Below are positions 37,991-47,336 of a DNA stretch of 64,000 nt, in pieces. The notes beneath the pieces are model-generated. The model was not told the DNA's origin. It made no database searches and saw only the letters and a list, made by a program, of their open reading frames with translations. This DNA comes from Slackia heliotrinireducens DSM 20476. GTDB lineage: Bacteria; Actinomycetota; Coriobacteriia; Coriobacteriales; Eggerthellaceae. The number at the start of each line of letters is the position of its first letter. Position 1 is the first letter of the stretch. The DNA is taken from the NCBI RefSeq assembly GCF_000023885.1, contig NC_013165.1, positions 1 to 64,000 on the forward strand, given 5' to 3'. The position numbers and the translations under genes were made by a program.

Positions 37991-38042
37991 TGTGTCAGTA
38001 GGGACGTTTCCCATTGACACAAAAATGTGTCAGTAGGGACAG
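37991..38042. repeat. REP-like repeat pair before purB
   Basis: TGTGTCAGTAGGGAC occurs twice in direct orientation (37991-38005 and 38026-38040). The first copy also pairs with TGACACA at 38015-38021 through a GGG/CCC core, forming an imperfect hairpin. This resembles short repetitive extragenic palindromes (GTGTCAGTAGGGACAG-type) that occur in many copies in some bacterial genomes. Confidence 0.65.
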
Positions 38043-38095
38043 TTCTGCTGGCATTTCGTCCTCGAGCCTGAACGATACAAAAAGGAAGGTTGAAC

Positions 38096-39439
38096 ATGAT
38101 TTCTCGTTACACGCTGCCCGAGATGGGTCACATCTGGGACCCTGAGAACAAATTCGCCATCTGGAAGGAAATCGAGCTGTGCGCCTGCGAAGCCCAGGCT
38201 GAACTGGGTGAATGCGGCATCACGAAGGAAGAGGCCGCGTGGATTCGCGAGCACGCCGACTTCCGCGTGGAGCGCATCGACGAAATCGAGGCCGTGACCA
38301 ACCACGACGTCATCGCTTTCCTCACGTGCATGGCCGAATACATCGACGCCGACGTTCCCGAGGGTCAGGAGAAGCCCAGCCGCTGGGTTCACTACGGCAT
38401 GACCTCGTCCGACCTGGGCGACACCGCGCTGTCTTACCAGATCACGCAGGCGTTGGACATCATTATCGCCGACACGAAGAAGCTGGGCGAAACCTGCAAG
38501 CGCCGTGCCTTTGAATTCCAGGAGACGCTGTGCGTGGGCCGCACCCATGGCATCCATGCGGAACCGATGACCTTCGGCATGAAGTTCGGCAGCTGGGCCT
38601 GGGCTTTGAAGCGCGCCCTGACCCGCTTGGAGCAGGCCCGCGAGGTGGCCGCCACTGGCGCCATCAGCGGCGCGGTCGGCACATATTCCAGCATCGACCC
38701 CTTCGTCGAGAAGTACGTGTGCGAGAAGATGGGCCTGACGCCCGACCCGCTGTCCACCCAGGTGTTGGCCCGCGACCGCCACGCCCAGGTCATGTCCACG
38801 TTGGCCGTGGTGGCTTCCACTCTGGAGAGCATCGCGCTGCAGGTGCGCCTGATGCAGGAAAGCGACGTCATCGAGGCAGAAGAACCGTTCAAGAAGGGCC
38901 AGAAGGGCTCGTCCGCCATGCCCCACAAGCGCAACCCGATTACGGCCGAGCGCGTGTGCGGCCTGTCGCGCATCGTCAAGGCGAATGCCCAGGTGGGCTT
39001 CGACGACGTGGCGCTGTGGTTCGAGCGCGACATCTCGCATTCCGGCGCCGAGCGCGTGGCGCTGGCAGACAGCTTCATCGCGCTGGACTACATGTTCTCC
39101 AAGATGCAGTGGATGCTGGACGGTCTGCAGACCTACCCGGACAAGATGCTGCACAACCTGAACCGCACCCGCGGCCTGATTTTCTCGTCGAAGGTGCTGT
39201 TGGCCCTGGTCAATACGGGTATCACGCGCGAGGATGCGTACGTCATCGTGCAGCGCAACGCCATGGCCGTGTGGCATGACATCCAGAACGCCGTCGATGG
39301 CCCCACGTACCGTGAGCGCCTCGAGGCCGATCCCGAGGCCAATCTGACCGCCGAGCAGTTGGACGAGATCTTCGATCCTTGGGCCTTCCTGGGTCACAAG
39401 GACGAGGCCTTCGTCAAGCTCGAGGCCTTGGAGTTCTAA
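38096..39439 (+). CDS. purB: Adenylosuccinate lyase
   Basis: This fumarase-superfamily enzyme makes AICAR from SAICAR and AMP from adenylosuccinate. The 447 residues contain the catalytic signature KGSSAMPHKRNPI, the VHYGMTSSDLGDTAL active-site segment and the GRTHGIHAEPMTFG His region. ATG 38096 has AAAGGAAGG upstream; a TTG six bases earlier is in frame but less likely. purC lies 5 kb downstream in the same direction but is not contiguous. A strong terminator follows. Confidence 0.96.
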   Translation: MISRYTLPEMGHIWDPENKFAIWKEIELCACEAQAELGECGITKEEAAWIREHADFRVERIDEIEAVTNHDVIAFLTCMAEYIDADVPEGQEKPSRWVHYGMTSSDLGDTALSYQITQALDIIIADTKKLGETCKRRAFEFQETLCVGRTHGIHAEPMTFGMKFGSWAWALKRALTRLEQAREVAATGAISGAVGTYSSIDPFVEKYVCEKMGLTPDPLSTQVLARDRHAQVMSTLAVVASTLESIALQVRLMQESDVIEAEEPFKKGQKGSSAMPHKRNPITAERVCGLSRIVKANAQVGFDDVALWFERDISHSGAERVALADSFIALDYMFSKMQWMLDGLQTYPDKMLHNLNRTRGLIFSSKVLLALVNTGITREDAYVIVQRNAMAVWHDIQNAVDGPTYRERLEADPEANLTAEQLDEIFDPWAFLGHKDEAFVKLEALEF

Positions 39440-39460
39440 CTCCGGTTTACACGTTTGTGG

Positions 39461-39495
39461 CGAGCCGATGCCTTCGGGCCTCGGCTCGTTTTCTT
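39461..39495 (+). terminator. purB terminator
   Basis: CGAGCCGA and TCGGCTCG pair around a 12-nt loop and are followed by TTTTCTTTT. Confidence 0.85.
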
Positions 39496-39692
39496 TTATC
39501 CGCGGTGGTGCAAAGGACCGCACCAGGGCCTATCGCTTGTCGCAAAGGGATGCCTACAAAAAACACGTCTGCTGCTTTTGGCATGCTCGGTATGCAGATT
39601 TCGTTGCGGCTGGTGCATATCGACAGTCCCACCTGCGAAAACACATGGCAGCTTGCTAGAATGCGCGAAATGGAGCCATTTAGGAGGAACGC

Positions 39693-40601
39693 ATGCGCAA
39701 GCATCTGATGATATTGATGGCGGCTTTGGCCGTTGTGGCGGCGATGGGGCTGCTCCCTGCAACCGCGTTGGCGGTGGATGACTATCCAGCCGATCTCAAG
39801 AGCGCCGCCAAGGATACCAAGCTGGATCCCTGGCGTTTCTACAACCGTAACTGCACGTCGTTCGTGGCATGGCGTCTCAACCACAACAACGGCATCGACT
39901 TCGATTGCTTTTATGAATGTCCCGACGGTCTGAAGTGGGAAAACGCCAATTCGTGGGCCCTCGTCGCCCGCCAGCTGGGCTACAAGGTGGACTCGACGCC
40001 CGCGCCCGGCGCCATCGCCTGGTGGAACACGGGTTCGTATGGGCACGTGGCCTGGGTCGAGTCCGTGGACGGTGACCAGGTGACCATCGAAGAGTACAAC
40101 TACGACCGCGACGGCCATTACCACCGCCGCACCTTGAACGCGTCGAAGGTGGAGGCGTTCATCCACCTGGCCGACCTGCCCGACGACATCGGCTGGGTGA
40201 AGGAATCCGGCCTGTGGTACTACCTCGACAAAGAGGGCACGCCGAAAACCGGTTGGCAGAAGGTCGCACGCAAGTGGTACTACCTGGATGCCGACGGCGT
40301 GATGCTGCGCGGCTGGCAGAAAATCGGCGGTTCGTGGTACTACCTGACCAGCTCAGGGGCCATGAAGACCGGCTGGCTCAAAGACAACGGCAAGTGGTAT
40401 TACCTGCAGAGTTCCGGCCGGATGGCCAAAGGTTGGGTGAAAGTGGGCAGCTACTGGTACTACTGCAACGGCTCGGGCGTGATGCAGACCGGCTGGCAGA
40501 AGATCGGCGGCAGCTGGTATTACCTGTACGAAAGCGGGCGCATGGCCTCCAACTGCTACGTCGACGGATACTGGCTCACAAGCTCGGGTCGCATGGTCTA
40601 G
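39693..40601 (+). CDS. Secreted CHAP-domain cell-wall amidase/peptidase with cell-wall-binding repeats
   Basis: The 302-residue protein has a signal peptide cleaved near ATALA-V (about 27). A CHAP domain follows with the catalytic Cys54 in NRNCTSFVAWRLN and His in YGHVAWVES, plus GAIAWWN. From about 170 come five to six roughly 20-residue aromatic repeats (GWQKIGGSWYYL, SSGAMKTGW type) of the choline/glucan-binding class. It probably cleaves peptidoglycan cross-bridges or stems while bound to the wall. AGGAGG precedes the ATG, and a TAGAAT -10-like box lies near 39657. The 3' end faces the convergent gene at 40624. Confidence 0.92.
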   Translation: MRKHLMILMAALAVVAAMGLLPATALAVDDYPADLKSAAKDTKLDPWRFYNRNCTSFVAWRLNHNNGIDFDCFYECPDGLKWENANSWALVARQLGYKVDSTPAPGAIAWWNTGSYGHVAWVESVDGDQVTIEEYNYDRDGHYHRRTLNASKVEAFIHLADLPDDIGWVKESGLWYYLDKEGTPKTGWQKVARKWYYLDADGVMLRGWQKIGGSWYYLTSSGAMKTGWLKDNGKWYYLQSSGRMAKGWVKVGSYWYYCNGSGVMQTGWQKIGGSWYYLYESGRMASNCYVDGYWLTSSGRMV

Positions 40602-40623
40602 ATGCCGGGCGCGCCTCGGCGCG

Positions 40624-42057
40624 CTAGAGGGGGCGCCAGGTGCGCAGGAGGGTGTACTCCTGGTCGTTGGTGGAGATGTGCACGTAGGTGGCAATGCGGT
40701 CGCAGGTGCCGGACGATGCGAGGTAATCGCCGAAGGTGTCGCAGTGGCTGGGGCAATCCAGCGCGAACATGGTGCGGTCCTCCAAGTTGACGCCGCTGAC
40801 CGAGCGCGTGGATTTCACAATCAGCCAATCGCCTGACCAGGCCGGCGCTGCGGACGGGTTGCGCCCGAACAGGAACCAGGTAGCGTTTTTCGTGCTGTTG
40901 CCTTTGCTGATGGGCGCGTAGGTGCCCAGCGACGAAAGCCCGTCGCCGTAATCGTAAATGGCGTCGAACGCGAAGGAGAATCGTCCGCCCACGTAGGCGG
41001 CTTCTAGCGGAGCCATGGCCGACGGCATGGTCAGCTCGTCGAGAACGTCGAACGTGGTGTCGTTGACCAGGGTCAACTTGTAATGCACACTGCTTGAGTC
41101 CGCACGGGGCGTGACCACGACGCCTTCGGTGGCGGCGTAGGGGCGCGTGCACATGCGGCCGCGCGAGCTGAGCGCCATCACGGAATCCTCAGACCCGAAC
41201 TCGGCGGACTTCAGAACGGAATCGGGCGGGTTGAGGGTGCTCGAAACGGGAAGGACCTGCCAAAACGCACGGTTGCCCACGGCGGCCACCGACGGGATGT
41301 CGAATTCGCGGTCGCCCTGCTCGGCCAGCGTAGGCTCGCCCATGCTGGTGCCGGATAGGGTGGCGTGGTACACGTTCCAACGGCCGCTGTAGGAATTGGC
41401 CTCCACCCAGACGATGCCCGAGTCGCTGCAGCGCACGTCGAGGATGTCGTAGCCGCGCGCGTCGATGGATACTGGGCCCTCCAGCACCGTGACCAGCTCC
41501 AATTCGGAAGCGGACAGGTCGACCAGGCCAACCTTGGTGATGGGGGATGAGGTTTCGGTGGGGGTGAGGCACACAGCCAGGTTGCCCGGCCCTGCCCAAA
41601 CCAGCGAATGGAACGGAAGCGCCAGCTCGGCGATTTGCTCCATGCAATCGGCGGCATCCAGGGTTTCGAACTCGTCCAGGGTTACGACCTGGTCGGCGGC
41701 GACCTCCAAAACGTTCGCGTTTTCCTCTTCGGCCTCGTGATCCTCCGCAATGCTGCTGCCCACGGCCGCCGCGGCAACCGCGGCCACGCCTGCTGCGCCA
41801 AGAATCAGCTGGCGGCGGGTCAGGCTCACGTTGGTTCCGGGGATGGCGAGGCGACGCTGCGGCTCGGCGGAAACGCGGCGCGCGGTGGGCGTTCCCACGC
41901 GTGCGGATGAGCGGTTCTGCCGGACGCGGGCGGTGCCCCCGCGAGTGGACGCGTGATGCGCGTAGTTGCCCGACCGCCTTGCCGATGACGAAGAGCGGTG
42001 CGTGCCAGCTGCGCCTCGCGATGCGGAGGTGCGTCGTGTTGTGCGTCTTTGTGCCAT
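40624..42057 (-). CDS. Exported Tat-type protein of unknown function with long basic N-terminus
   Basis: The first 80 residues of this 477-residue protein are very rich in Arg, Ser, Thr and Ala. Then comes a twin-arginine-like signal SLTRRQLILGAAG (RR at about 81-82) with a 20-residue hydrophobic stretch. The remaining about 370 residues look extracytoplasmic, with a repetitive beta pattern (VDLSASELELVTVLEGP, IVWVEANSYSGRWNVYHATL, WLIVKSTRSVSGVNLED) suggestive of a beta-propeller, but no family motif is recognised. An internal start nearer the RR motif is possible. It converges with the CHAP gene and diverges from the response regulator at 42176. Confidence 0.7.
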   Translation of the reverse strand: MAQRRTTRRTSASRGAAGTHRSSSSARRSGNYAHHASTRGGTARVRQNRSSARVGTPTARRVSAEPQRRLAIPGTNVSLTRRQLILGAAGVAAVAAAAVGSSIAEDHEAEEENANVLEVAADQVVTLDEFETLDAADCMEQIAELALPFHSLVWAGPGNLAVCLTPTETSSPITKVGLVDLSASELELVTVLEGPVSIDARGYDILDVRCSDSGIVWVEANSYSGRWNVYHATLSGTSMGEPTLAEQGDREFDIPSVAAVGNRAFWQVLPVSSTLNPPDSVLKSAEFGSEDSVMALSSRGRMCTRPYAATEGVVVTPRADSSSVHYKLTLVNDTTFDVLDELTMPSAMAPLEAAYVGGRFSFAFDAIYDYGDGLSSLGTYAPISKGNSTKNATWFLFGRNPSAAPAWSGDWLIVKSTRSVSGVNLEDRTMFALDCPSHCDTFGDYLASSGTCDRIATYVHISTNDQEYTLLRTWRPL

Positions 42058-42175
42058 GGCGGCTATTATGTCATTTTCGCAGGAGGGCTGACCAGAGCAG
42101 GAGAAATCGTTACAATATTCTTAAATGTGCCCAACATGGTATACGTCTCTAAACGATGAGTGAGGAGTATTCAAT

Positions 42176-42898
42176 ATGAACAACACCAACAGCGAAACCC
42201 GTCGAATCCTCCTGGTTGAGGATGAGAAGGCGATCCGCGACGCCGTGGCTGCCTATCTCGAGCGCGAAAACTACTGGGTCACAGCAGTGGGCGACGGCCA
42301 GGACGCCTTGGAGGAGTTCTCGAAGCATCACTTCGACCTGGTCATTCTGGACCTCATGCTCCCACGCGTCCCGGGCGAGCGCGTCTGCCGCGCCATTCGC
42401 GACAACTCCGATGTGCCTATCATCATGCTGACCGCCAAGGGCGAGGTCGAGGACCGCATCATTGGCCTGGAGCTCGGCGCCGACGACTACCTGGTCAAGC
42501 CTTTCAGCCCCCGCGAGCTGGTGGCCCGCGTGCGCGCCCTGCTGCGCCGCGTCCACGCCGACTCCGAACCCCAGCGCGAGGTGCTGGAATTCGGCGAGCT
42601 GACCATCGACGTGTCCGGCCACAAGGTGCTGGTCGGCGGTAAGGAAGTCGACCTGACCGCATCCGAGTTCAAGCTGCTCACCACGCTGTCCCGCTACCCC
42701 GGCCGCGTGTACTCGCGTATGGAGCTGGTGGAGAAGGTCCTGGGCTACGACTTCGAAGGCTACGAGCGCACTATCGACTCCCATGTAAAGAACCTTCGCG
42801 CCAAGATCGGCGACAACCCGCGCAACCCCAAGTGGCTGCATACCGTACACGGCGTGGGATACCGCTTCGAAGATCCCACCAAGCAGCCCCAGCAGTAG
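42176..42898 (+). CDS. OmpR-family response regulator
   Basis: This 240-residue two-component regulator has a receiver domain (RRILLVEDEKAIRDAV; phospho-acceptor Asp59 in LVILDLMLPR; conserved Lys in LVKPFSPREL) and a C-terminal winged helix (KEVDLTASEFKLLTTLSRYPGRVYSRMELVEKVLGYDFEG ... VHGVGYRFE). The partner kinase follows 28 bp later. TGAGGAG precedes the ATG. No operator can be named. Its targets are not indicated by the neighbours apart from the coupled purC. Confidence 0.95.
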   Translation: MNNTNSETRRILLVEDEKAIRDAVAAYLERENYWVTAVGDGQDALEEFSKHHFDLVILDLMLPRVPGERVCRAIRDNSDVPIIMLTAKGEVEDRIIGLELGADDYLVKPFSPRELVARVRALLRRVHADSEPQREVLEFGELTIDVSGHKVLVGGKEVDLTASEFKLLTTLSRYPGRVYSRMELVEKVLGYDFEGYERTIDSHVKNLRAKIGDNPRNPKWLHTVHGVGYRFEDPTKQPQQ

Positions 42899-42925
42899 TC
42901 GCGCGCGCCGCGCCGTATCGTAGCT

Positions 42926-44515
42926 ATGGGGAATAAGAAAAACGGCCCGCTGAAGACCCTCCGTAATTTTTACGGGGGGTCTTACGCCACTCGAGTAGCC
43001 GTAAACTTCGCATTGATCGCACTGCTTACCGCCATGGTCGCCATGGGGGTGCTTTCCTTTGTGTGGGAACAGCATTTCTCCACCTACACCAGGGAAAACA
43101 TCCAAGCGTTGGCCGACGTCACCGCGACTACCATCGCGCAGGACTACAGCCGCAACCATGAGAACGCCATCGCTGCCGTCGACGAAACAGGTGAAGGCCA
43201 ATATCCGAACCTGTCCGTCGTCGACGTGTCGGCGGCCGCTTCCGCCCACCAGCTCAAGCAGAGCATGGGCGTGGTGGTCACCAATGCCGACGGAAGCGTC
43301 ATCTACGACACCACCACGTTGGACAAGGACGGCAATCGGATAACCGATTCCGAAAGCCTGTCCGTGGCGCCGCGCCTCGACGGCGGCGCCACGGCCACCC
43401 AGGCCGACATCATTGTGGAAGGCACCCGCGTGGGCACGGTCCGCATGTGGATCTACGGCTCCGACGTGCTGCTTTCCAAGGCCGACATGGAGTTTCGGTC
43501 CAAGAGCTACGAGGCCATGGTGCTGGCCACAGTGTTTTCCGTCCTGCTGGCGTCCTGCTTGGGCGTCATGTTCTCCCGCGGCCTGACGCGCCCGATAGAG
43601 CGCATCACGCAGGCGGCGGCCGCCATTAAAGAAGGCGACTGGTCCGCCCGGAGCCAGGTCAACGGCGCCGATGAGATCGCCGAGCTGTCGAAAACCTTCG
43701 ACTCCATGGCTGAAAGCATCGAGAACGACCGCGACCTGCAGCACCGGTTGACCACCGACGTGGCCCACGAGCTGCGCACGCCGCTGATGGCCATCCAATC
43801 CACGGTCGAAGCCATCGTGGACGGGGTGTTCGAACCCACCGCAGAGCGCCTGGCCACCATCAGCGACGAGGTCGGACGCCTGCGCCGCCTGGTCGACGCC
43901 CTGCTCAGGCTGTCGCGTCTGGAGAACCGGGCCACGCCCATGAAGCAGGAGGTCGTCAATGTAGGCGAGCTCATCCGCACCATCACCACGTCCCACGAGG
44001 CCTACGTGGCCGACGCGGGGCTCAAGCTGGAATACGACCCCGAGGACGAGGTCATGGTGTACGGCGATCCGGACATGATTCGCCAGGCTACGGCCAACCT
44101 GATCTCCAACGCGGTGCGCTACACGCCCGCGCCGGGCACCATTTGGGTGCGCGTCCGCAAAGACGACGAGGCGGGCGAAGCCACCATCGCCGTGCAGGAT
44201 ACGGGCATCGGTCTGACGCCCGAGGAATGCCGCATGGTGTTCAGCCGCTTCTGGCGTGCCGAGGGCAGCCGCAAGCGCGAAACCGGCGGCCTGGGCATCG
44301 GCCTTACGGTGGTGAAGGAAATCATCGACCGCCATCACGGGTGGGTCGAGGTCCAAGGCGAAAAAGACGTGGGCGCCACGTTCACGCTGCACATTCCGCT
44401 GTATGATTACGACCGCATCAAGGCGCAGACCGAAAAACGTGAAGGCAAGGGCTCCGAGGCGGACCGCCCGTCCATAACGGAACGTCTGCCGAAGCTGACA
44501 GGAAGGAACAACTGA
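42926..44515 (+). CDS. Membrane sensor histidine kinase
   Basis: This partner of the preceding regulator has 529 residues. TM1 lies at about 22-48, an extracytoplasmic sensor at about 49-190, TM2 at about 192-215, then HAMP (GLTRPIERITQAAAAIKEGDW ...) and a dimerisation domain with His281 in VAHELRTPLMAIQ. A HATPase domain follows (NLISNAVRYTP, DTGIGLTPEE, GGLGIGLTVVKEII). All N, G1 and G2 boxes are visible. The stop overlaps the purC ATG (ATGA), an unexpected coupling of a sensor with a purine gene. The stimulus is unknown. Confidence 0.94.
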   Translation: MGNKKNGPLKTLRNFYGGSYATRVAVNFALIALLTAMVAMGVLSFVWEQHFSTYTRENIQALADVTATTIAQDYSRNHENAIAAVDETGEGQYPNLSVVDVSAAASAHQLKQSMGVVVTNADGSVIYDTTTLDKDGNRITDSESLSVAPRLDGGATATQADIIVEGTRVGTVRMWIYGSDVLLSKADMEFRSKSYEAMVLATVFSVLLASCLGVMFSRGLTRPIERITQAAAAIKEGDWSARSQVNGADEIAELSKTFDSMAESIENDRDLQHRLTTDVAHELRTPLMAIQSTVEAIVDGVFEPTAERLATISDEVGRLRRLVDALLRLSRLENRATPMKQEVVNVGELIRTITTSHEAYVADAGLKLEYDPEDEVMVYGDPDMIRQATANLISNAVRYTPAPGTIWVRVRKDDEAGEATIAVQDTGIGLTPEECRMVFSRFWRAEGSRKRETGGLGIGLTVVKEIIDRHHGWVEVQGEKDVGATFTLHIPLYDYDRIKAQTEKREGKGSEADRPSITERLPKLTGRNN

Positions 44516-45387
44516 TGAACCCCATCACCATCAAGCCGGACGCGCAGGGCAAGGTGCGCGACCTGTACGACCTGGGCGACAAGCTGTTGCTGGTCGCAAC
44601 CGACCGTATTTCCGCATTCGACTACATCCTGCCCGACGAAATCCCGTGCAAGGGCCAGGTGCTGACCCAGATCAGCTGCTTCTGGTTCGAGTTGCTGGAC
44701 GGCGTGGTGGAGAATCACCTGATTTCCGCCGACGTGGCCGACCTGCCCGAACAGTTCAAGCCCTGGTCCGAATACCTGCGCGGCCGCTTCATGCTGGTCA
44801 ACAAGGCGAACATGTTCCCCATCGAGTGCATCGTCCGCGGCTACCTGACCGGCTCGGGCTTCAAGGACTATCTGAAGACCGGTTCGGTGTGCGGCATCCA
44901 GCTGCCCGAGGGTCTGCAGAATTCGGCGAAGCTGCCTGAAACGCTGTTCACGCCTTCCACCAAGGCCGAAATCGGCGACCACGACGAGAACATCTCCTAC
45001 GAGCGCATGGTCGACATCATCGGCCAGACCGACGCCGCCGCCCTGCGCGACCTGTCGCTTAAGGTGTACACCACCGCCGCCGACCACGCTCGCGAGCGCG
45101 GCATCATCATCGCGGACACCAAGTTCGAGTTCGGCGTGCTGAACGGCCAGATCATCCTGGGCGACGAGGTTCTGACCCCGGACAGCTCCCGCTTCTGGTC
45201 CGCCGACGACTACGAGGTGGGCCGCGAGCAGGCCAGCTTCGACAAGCAGTTCGTCCGCAACTGGCTCAACGACAACTGGGACCGCACCGGCGAGTCGCCC
45301 CACCTGCCGCAGGACGTCATCGAGAAGACCTCCGAGAAGTACATCCAGGCATACGAGAAACTGACGGGACGCGTGTTCGAGCGTTAA
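44515..45387 (+). CDS. purC: Phosphoribosylaminoimidazole-succinocarboxamide synthase
   Basis: SAICAR synthase joins CAIR and aspartate in purine synthesis; PurB, at 38.1 kb, then acts on its product. The 290 residues have the family signatures KVRDLYDLGDKLLLVATDRISAFDYILPDEIP and NMFPIECIVRGYLTGSG, plus IIADTKFEFG. The ATG overlaps the sensor kinase stop, suggesting co-translation. Length fits the longer, yeast-like SAICAR synthases of Actinobacteria. Confidence 0.96.
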   Translation: MNPITIKPDAQGKVRDLYDLGDKLLLVATDRISAFDYILPDEIPCKGQVLTQISCFWFELLDGVVENHLISADVADLPEQFKPWSEYLRGRFMLVNKANMFPIECIVRGYLTGSGFKDYLKTGSVCGIQLPEGLQNSAKLPETLFTPSTKAEIGDHDENISYERMVDIIGQTDAAALRDLSLKVYTTAADHARERGIIIADTKFEFGVLNGQIILGDEVLTPDSSRFWSADDYEVGREQASFDKQFVRNWLNDNWDRTGESPHLPQDVIEKTSEKYIQAYEKLTGRVFER

Positions 45388-45446
45388 TCGCCCGCACGCC
45401 TAAGGATGCGCGTTTGCGCGCTATGAGCAACTAGAAGGATACCGAC

Positions 45447-46031
45447 GTGTCACAACGTAACCCCATGAACGACCGCTATCAGCAGGAGAACCTCGGCCAG
45501 ACCCGCAAGTCGGCCGCGTCGTTGAAACCCAAGAGCAAGGCTGCTGCCAGCGTTCGCATTGCCGACAACAAGAAGACCGACAAGCAGAAGCGCGAGGCCG
45601 CCAAGGCCCGCCGTGCCGAAGCTGCCGAACGCGAGCGCGCGTTCTACAATCCGCCCACCGAGCGCTTCCATAAGCTGCGCCGCCTGTGGCTGATCTGTAT
45701 CTTCGGCGCCATCCTCTTGACTATCATCGGCTCCTTCTTCATCGCGCGCGCCGACGAGACTGCGGTGTACTCGTGGATCTTCCTGGTTCCGGCCTACATA
45801 GCCATCGGTTTCGCCATGTGGCTGGACATGTCCAAGATCCGCAAGGTGCGCATCGCCTATCAAGAGGAAATGGTTAAGAAGTACGGCGCCAAGAAGGCCG
45901 CTGAAAAGGCCGCGGAAGAAGTTGCCGCCTGGGAGGTCGAGCATCCGCGCTGGACGCTCTCGTCCCTGTTCGGCGGTAAGAAGAAGGCCGATGCGGCTGC
46001 CGCCGAAGAAGAGACCACCGACGCGAAGTAG
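45447..46031 (+). CDS. Small membrane protein, function unknown
   Basis: The 194-residue protein has a Lys/Ala/Arg-rich cytosolic N-terminus (about 1-80, probably helical), two transmembrane helices (LRRLWLICIFGAILLTIIGSFFI and VYSWIFLVPAYIAIGFAMWL) and a charged C-terminal tail with an Ala/Lys/Glu coiled-coil-like stretch ending in a low-complexity AAAAEEETTDAK. No family is recognised. The start is GTG with AGAAGGAT upstream. It is 60 bp after purC and 8 bp before the glycosyltransferase-like gene. Confidence 0.7.
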   Translation: MSQRNPMNDRYQQENLGQTRKSAASLKPKSKAAASVRIADNKKTDKQKREAAKARRAEAAERERAFYNPPTERFHKLRRLWLICIFGAILLTIIGSFFIARADETAVYSWIFLVPAYIAIGFAMWLDMSKIRKVRIAYQEEMVKKYGAKKAAEKAAEEVAAWEVEHPRWTLSSLFGGKKKADAAAAEEETTDAK

Positions 46032-46039
46032 GTGAGATC

Positions 46040-47329
46040 GTGAATCCGGTACTGCTGATTCCGACGTACGTGTCGGCGCGTTCGCGCATGCAGGCGCGGG
46101 GCGTCACCACTACGTATGACCATATGACTGCGCTTTCGGCACCGGGCGAGCTGCCCCGTTGCCTGGAATCGCTGCGCAAAGTGCGCGGTTTGGGCGAAAT
46201 CATCATCCTGGTGGTGGCCGAGCCCGCCGTGGAGAACCAGGCCGCGGAGAAGATCCGCAAGCTGGCGGCGGAGTATGACGACCTGAGCATCTCCGTCATC
46301 GGCGCGCCCGAGATGGGCGTCATCAACCAGCGCATGGCCCAGCTGGGCATCAACGTGAACAAGGAAATCGGCCTGCAAGGTTATGGCGCCGTGCGCAACC
46401 TGGGGTTGCTTTTGGCTAACGCCCTGGGTTTCGACGCGGCCGTGTTCGTGGACGACGACGAAATCGTGGACGACGAGGACTTCCTGGAGCGCGCCATGTA
46501 CGGCCTGGGCAAACTGACCCGCCGCGGCGTGCCTATTCTGGCCAAAACCGGCTACTACCTCAACGAGCAGGAAAGCTTCCTTTCGCAAAGCCAGGACCGC
46601 TGGTACAACCACTTCTGGGAGCAGGGCAAAACCTTCAACCAGTGGATCATGAAAGCCATGAAGGGACCGCGCCTGTCCCGTTCGAACCACGTGTGCGGCG
46701 GCTGTCTGGCCCTGCACAAGGAGGCTTTCAAGCGCGTGGCCTTCGACCCGTGGATTGCCCGCGGCGAGGATCTGGATTACATGCTGAACCTGCGCATGTA
46801 CGGTTCGGACATCTGGTTCGACAACAAGTGGGTGCTGCACCATCTGCCGCCCGCGACCAAGTCCGAAGGCATGCGCTTCCGCCAGGACATCTTCCGCTGG
46901 CTGTATGAATTCCGCAAGGTGGAATACGCCCGCACGCAGATCGACCTGATGCAGATCAAGCCTCAGTCCCTTGAGCCCTATCCGGGACCGTTTTTGGAGC
47001 CTGGCCTGCAGAAACGTGTGAAACGAACAGCGCTGTTGCGCTCCATCGGCCGCTCCGACGGCAAGGGCTACCGCAAGGCCGCTCACTCGGCGTCCACCGA
47101 TGCGGCCAAGTACGCCGAGGACAACTGCGCCAAGTATTTCAAGTTCCAGTACACCTGGCCCACCATCATGGCGCGCCTGGAGGACGACGCCATTTTGAAG
47201 AGCGTGCTGGGGCAGTCGGCCAACCAGGGCCAGGCCCGCTTCGAGGAGCAGGTGGCCAAGGGTTGGAGCGGCGGCGTTGATCCCGGCATGACCAGCGAGA
47301 TTCGCCTGAACATCGGGTCGGAGGAATAG
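46040..47329 (+). CDS. Glycosyltransferase family 2-like protein
   Basis: The 429-residue, apparently soluble protein has a GT-A-like layout: PVLLIPTYVSAR at the N-terminus, a nucleotide-binding region around LGEIIILVVAEP, a DxD-type acidic cluster VFVDDDEIVDDEDF at about 138-150, and a later GEDLDYMLNLR typical of the ED motif of GT2 enzymes. The acceptor and sugar are unknown. The C-terminal roughly 90 residues (about 340-429) do not match the catalytic core. The start is GTG, 8 bp after the previous gene. The TauE-like gene follows 7 bp later, so a four-gene unit is likely. Confidence 0.8.
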   Translation: MNPVLLIPTYVSARSRMQARGVTTTYDHMTALSAPGELPRCLESLRKVRGLGEIIILVVAEPAVENQAAEKIRKLAAEYDDLSISVIGAPEMGVINQRMAQLGINVNKEIGLQGYGAVRNLGLLLANALGFDAAVFVDDDEIVDDEDFLERAMYGLGKLTRRGVPILAKTGYYLNEQESFLSQSQDRWYNHFWEQGKTFNQWIMKAMKGPRLSRSNHVCGGCLALHKEAFKRVAFDPWIARGEDLDYMLNLRMYGSDIWFDNKWVLHHLPPATKSEGMRFRQDIFRWLYEFRKVEYARTQIDLMQIKPQSLEPYPGPFLEPGLQKRVKRTALLRSIGRSDGKGYRKAAHSASTDAAKYAEDNCAKYFKFQYTWPTIMARLEDDAILKSVLGQSANQGQARFEEQVAKGWSGGVDPGMTSEIRLNIGSEE

Positions 47330-47336
47330 CCGTCCC

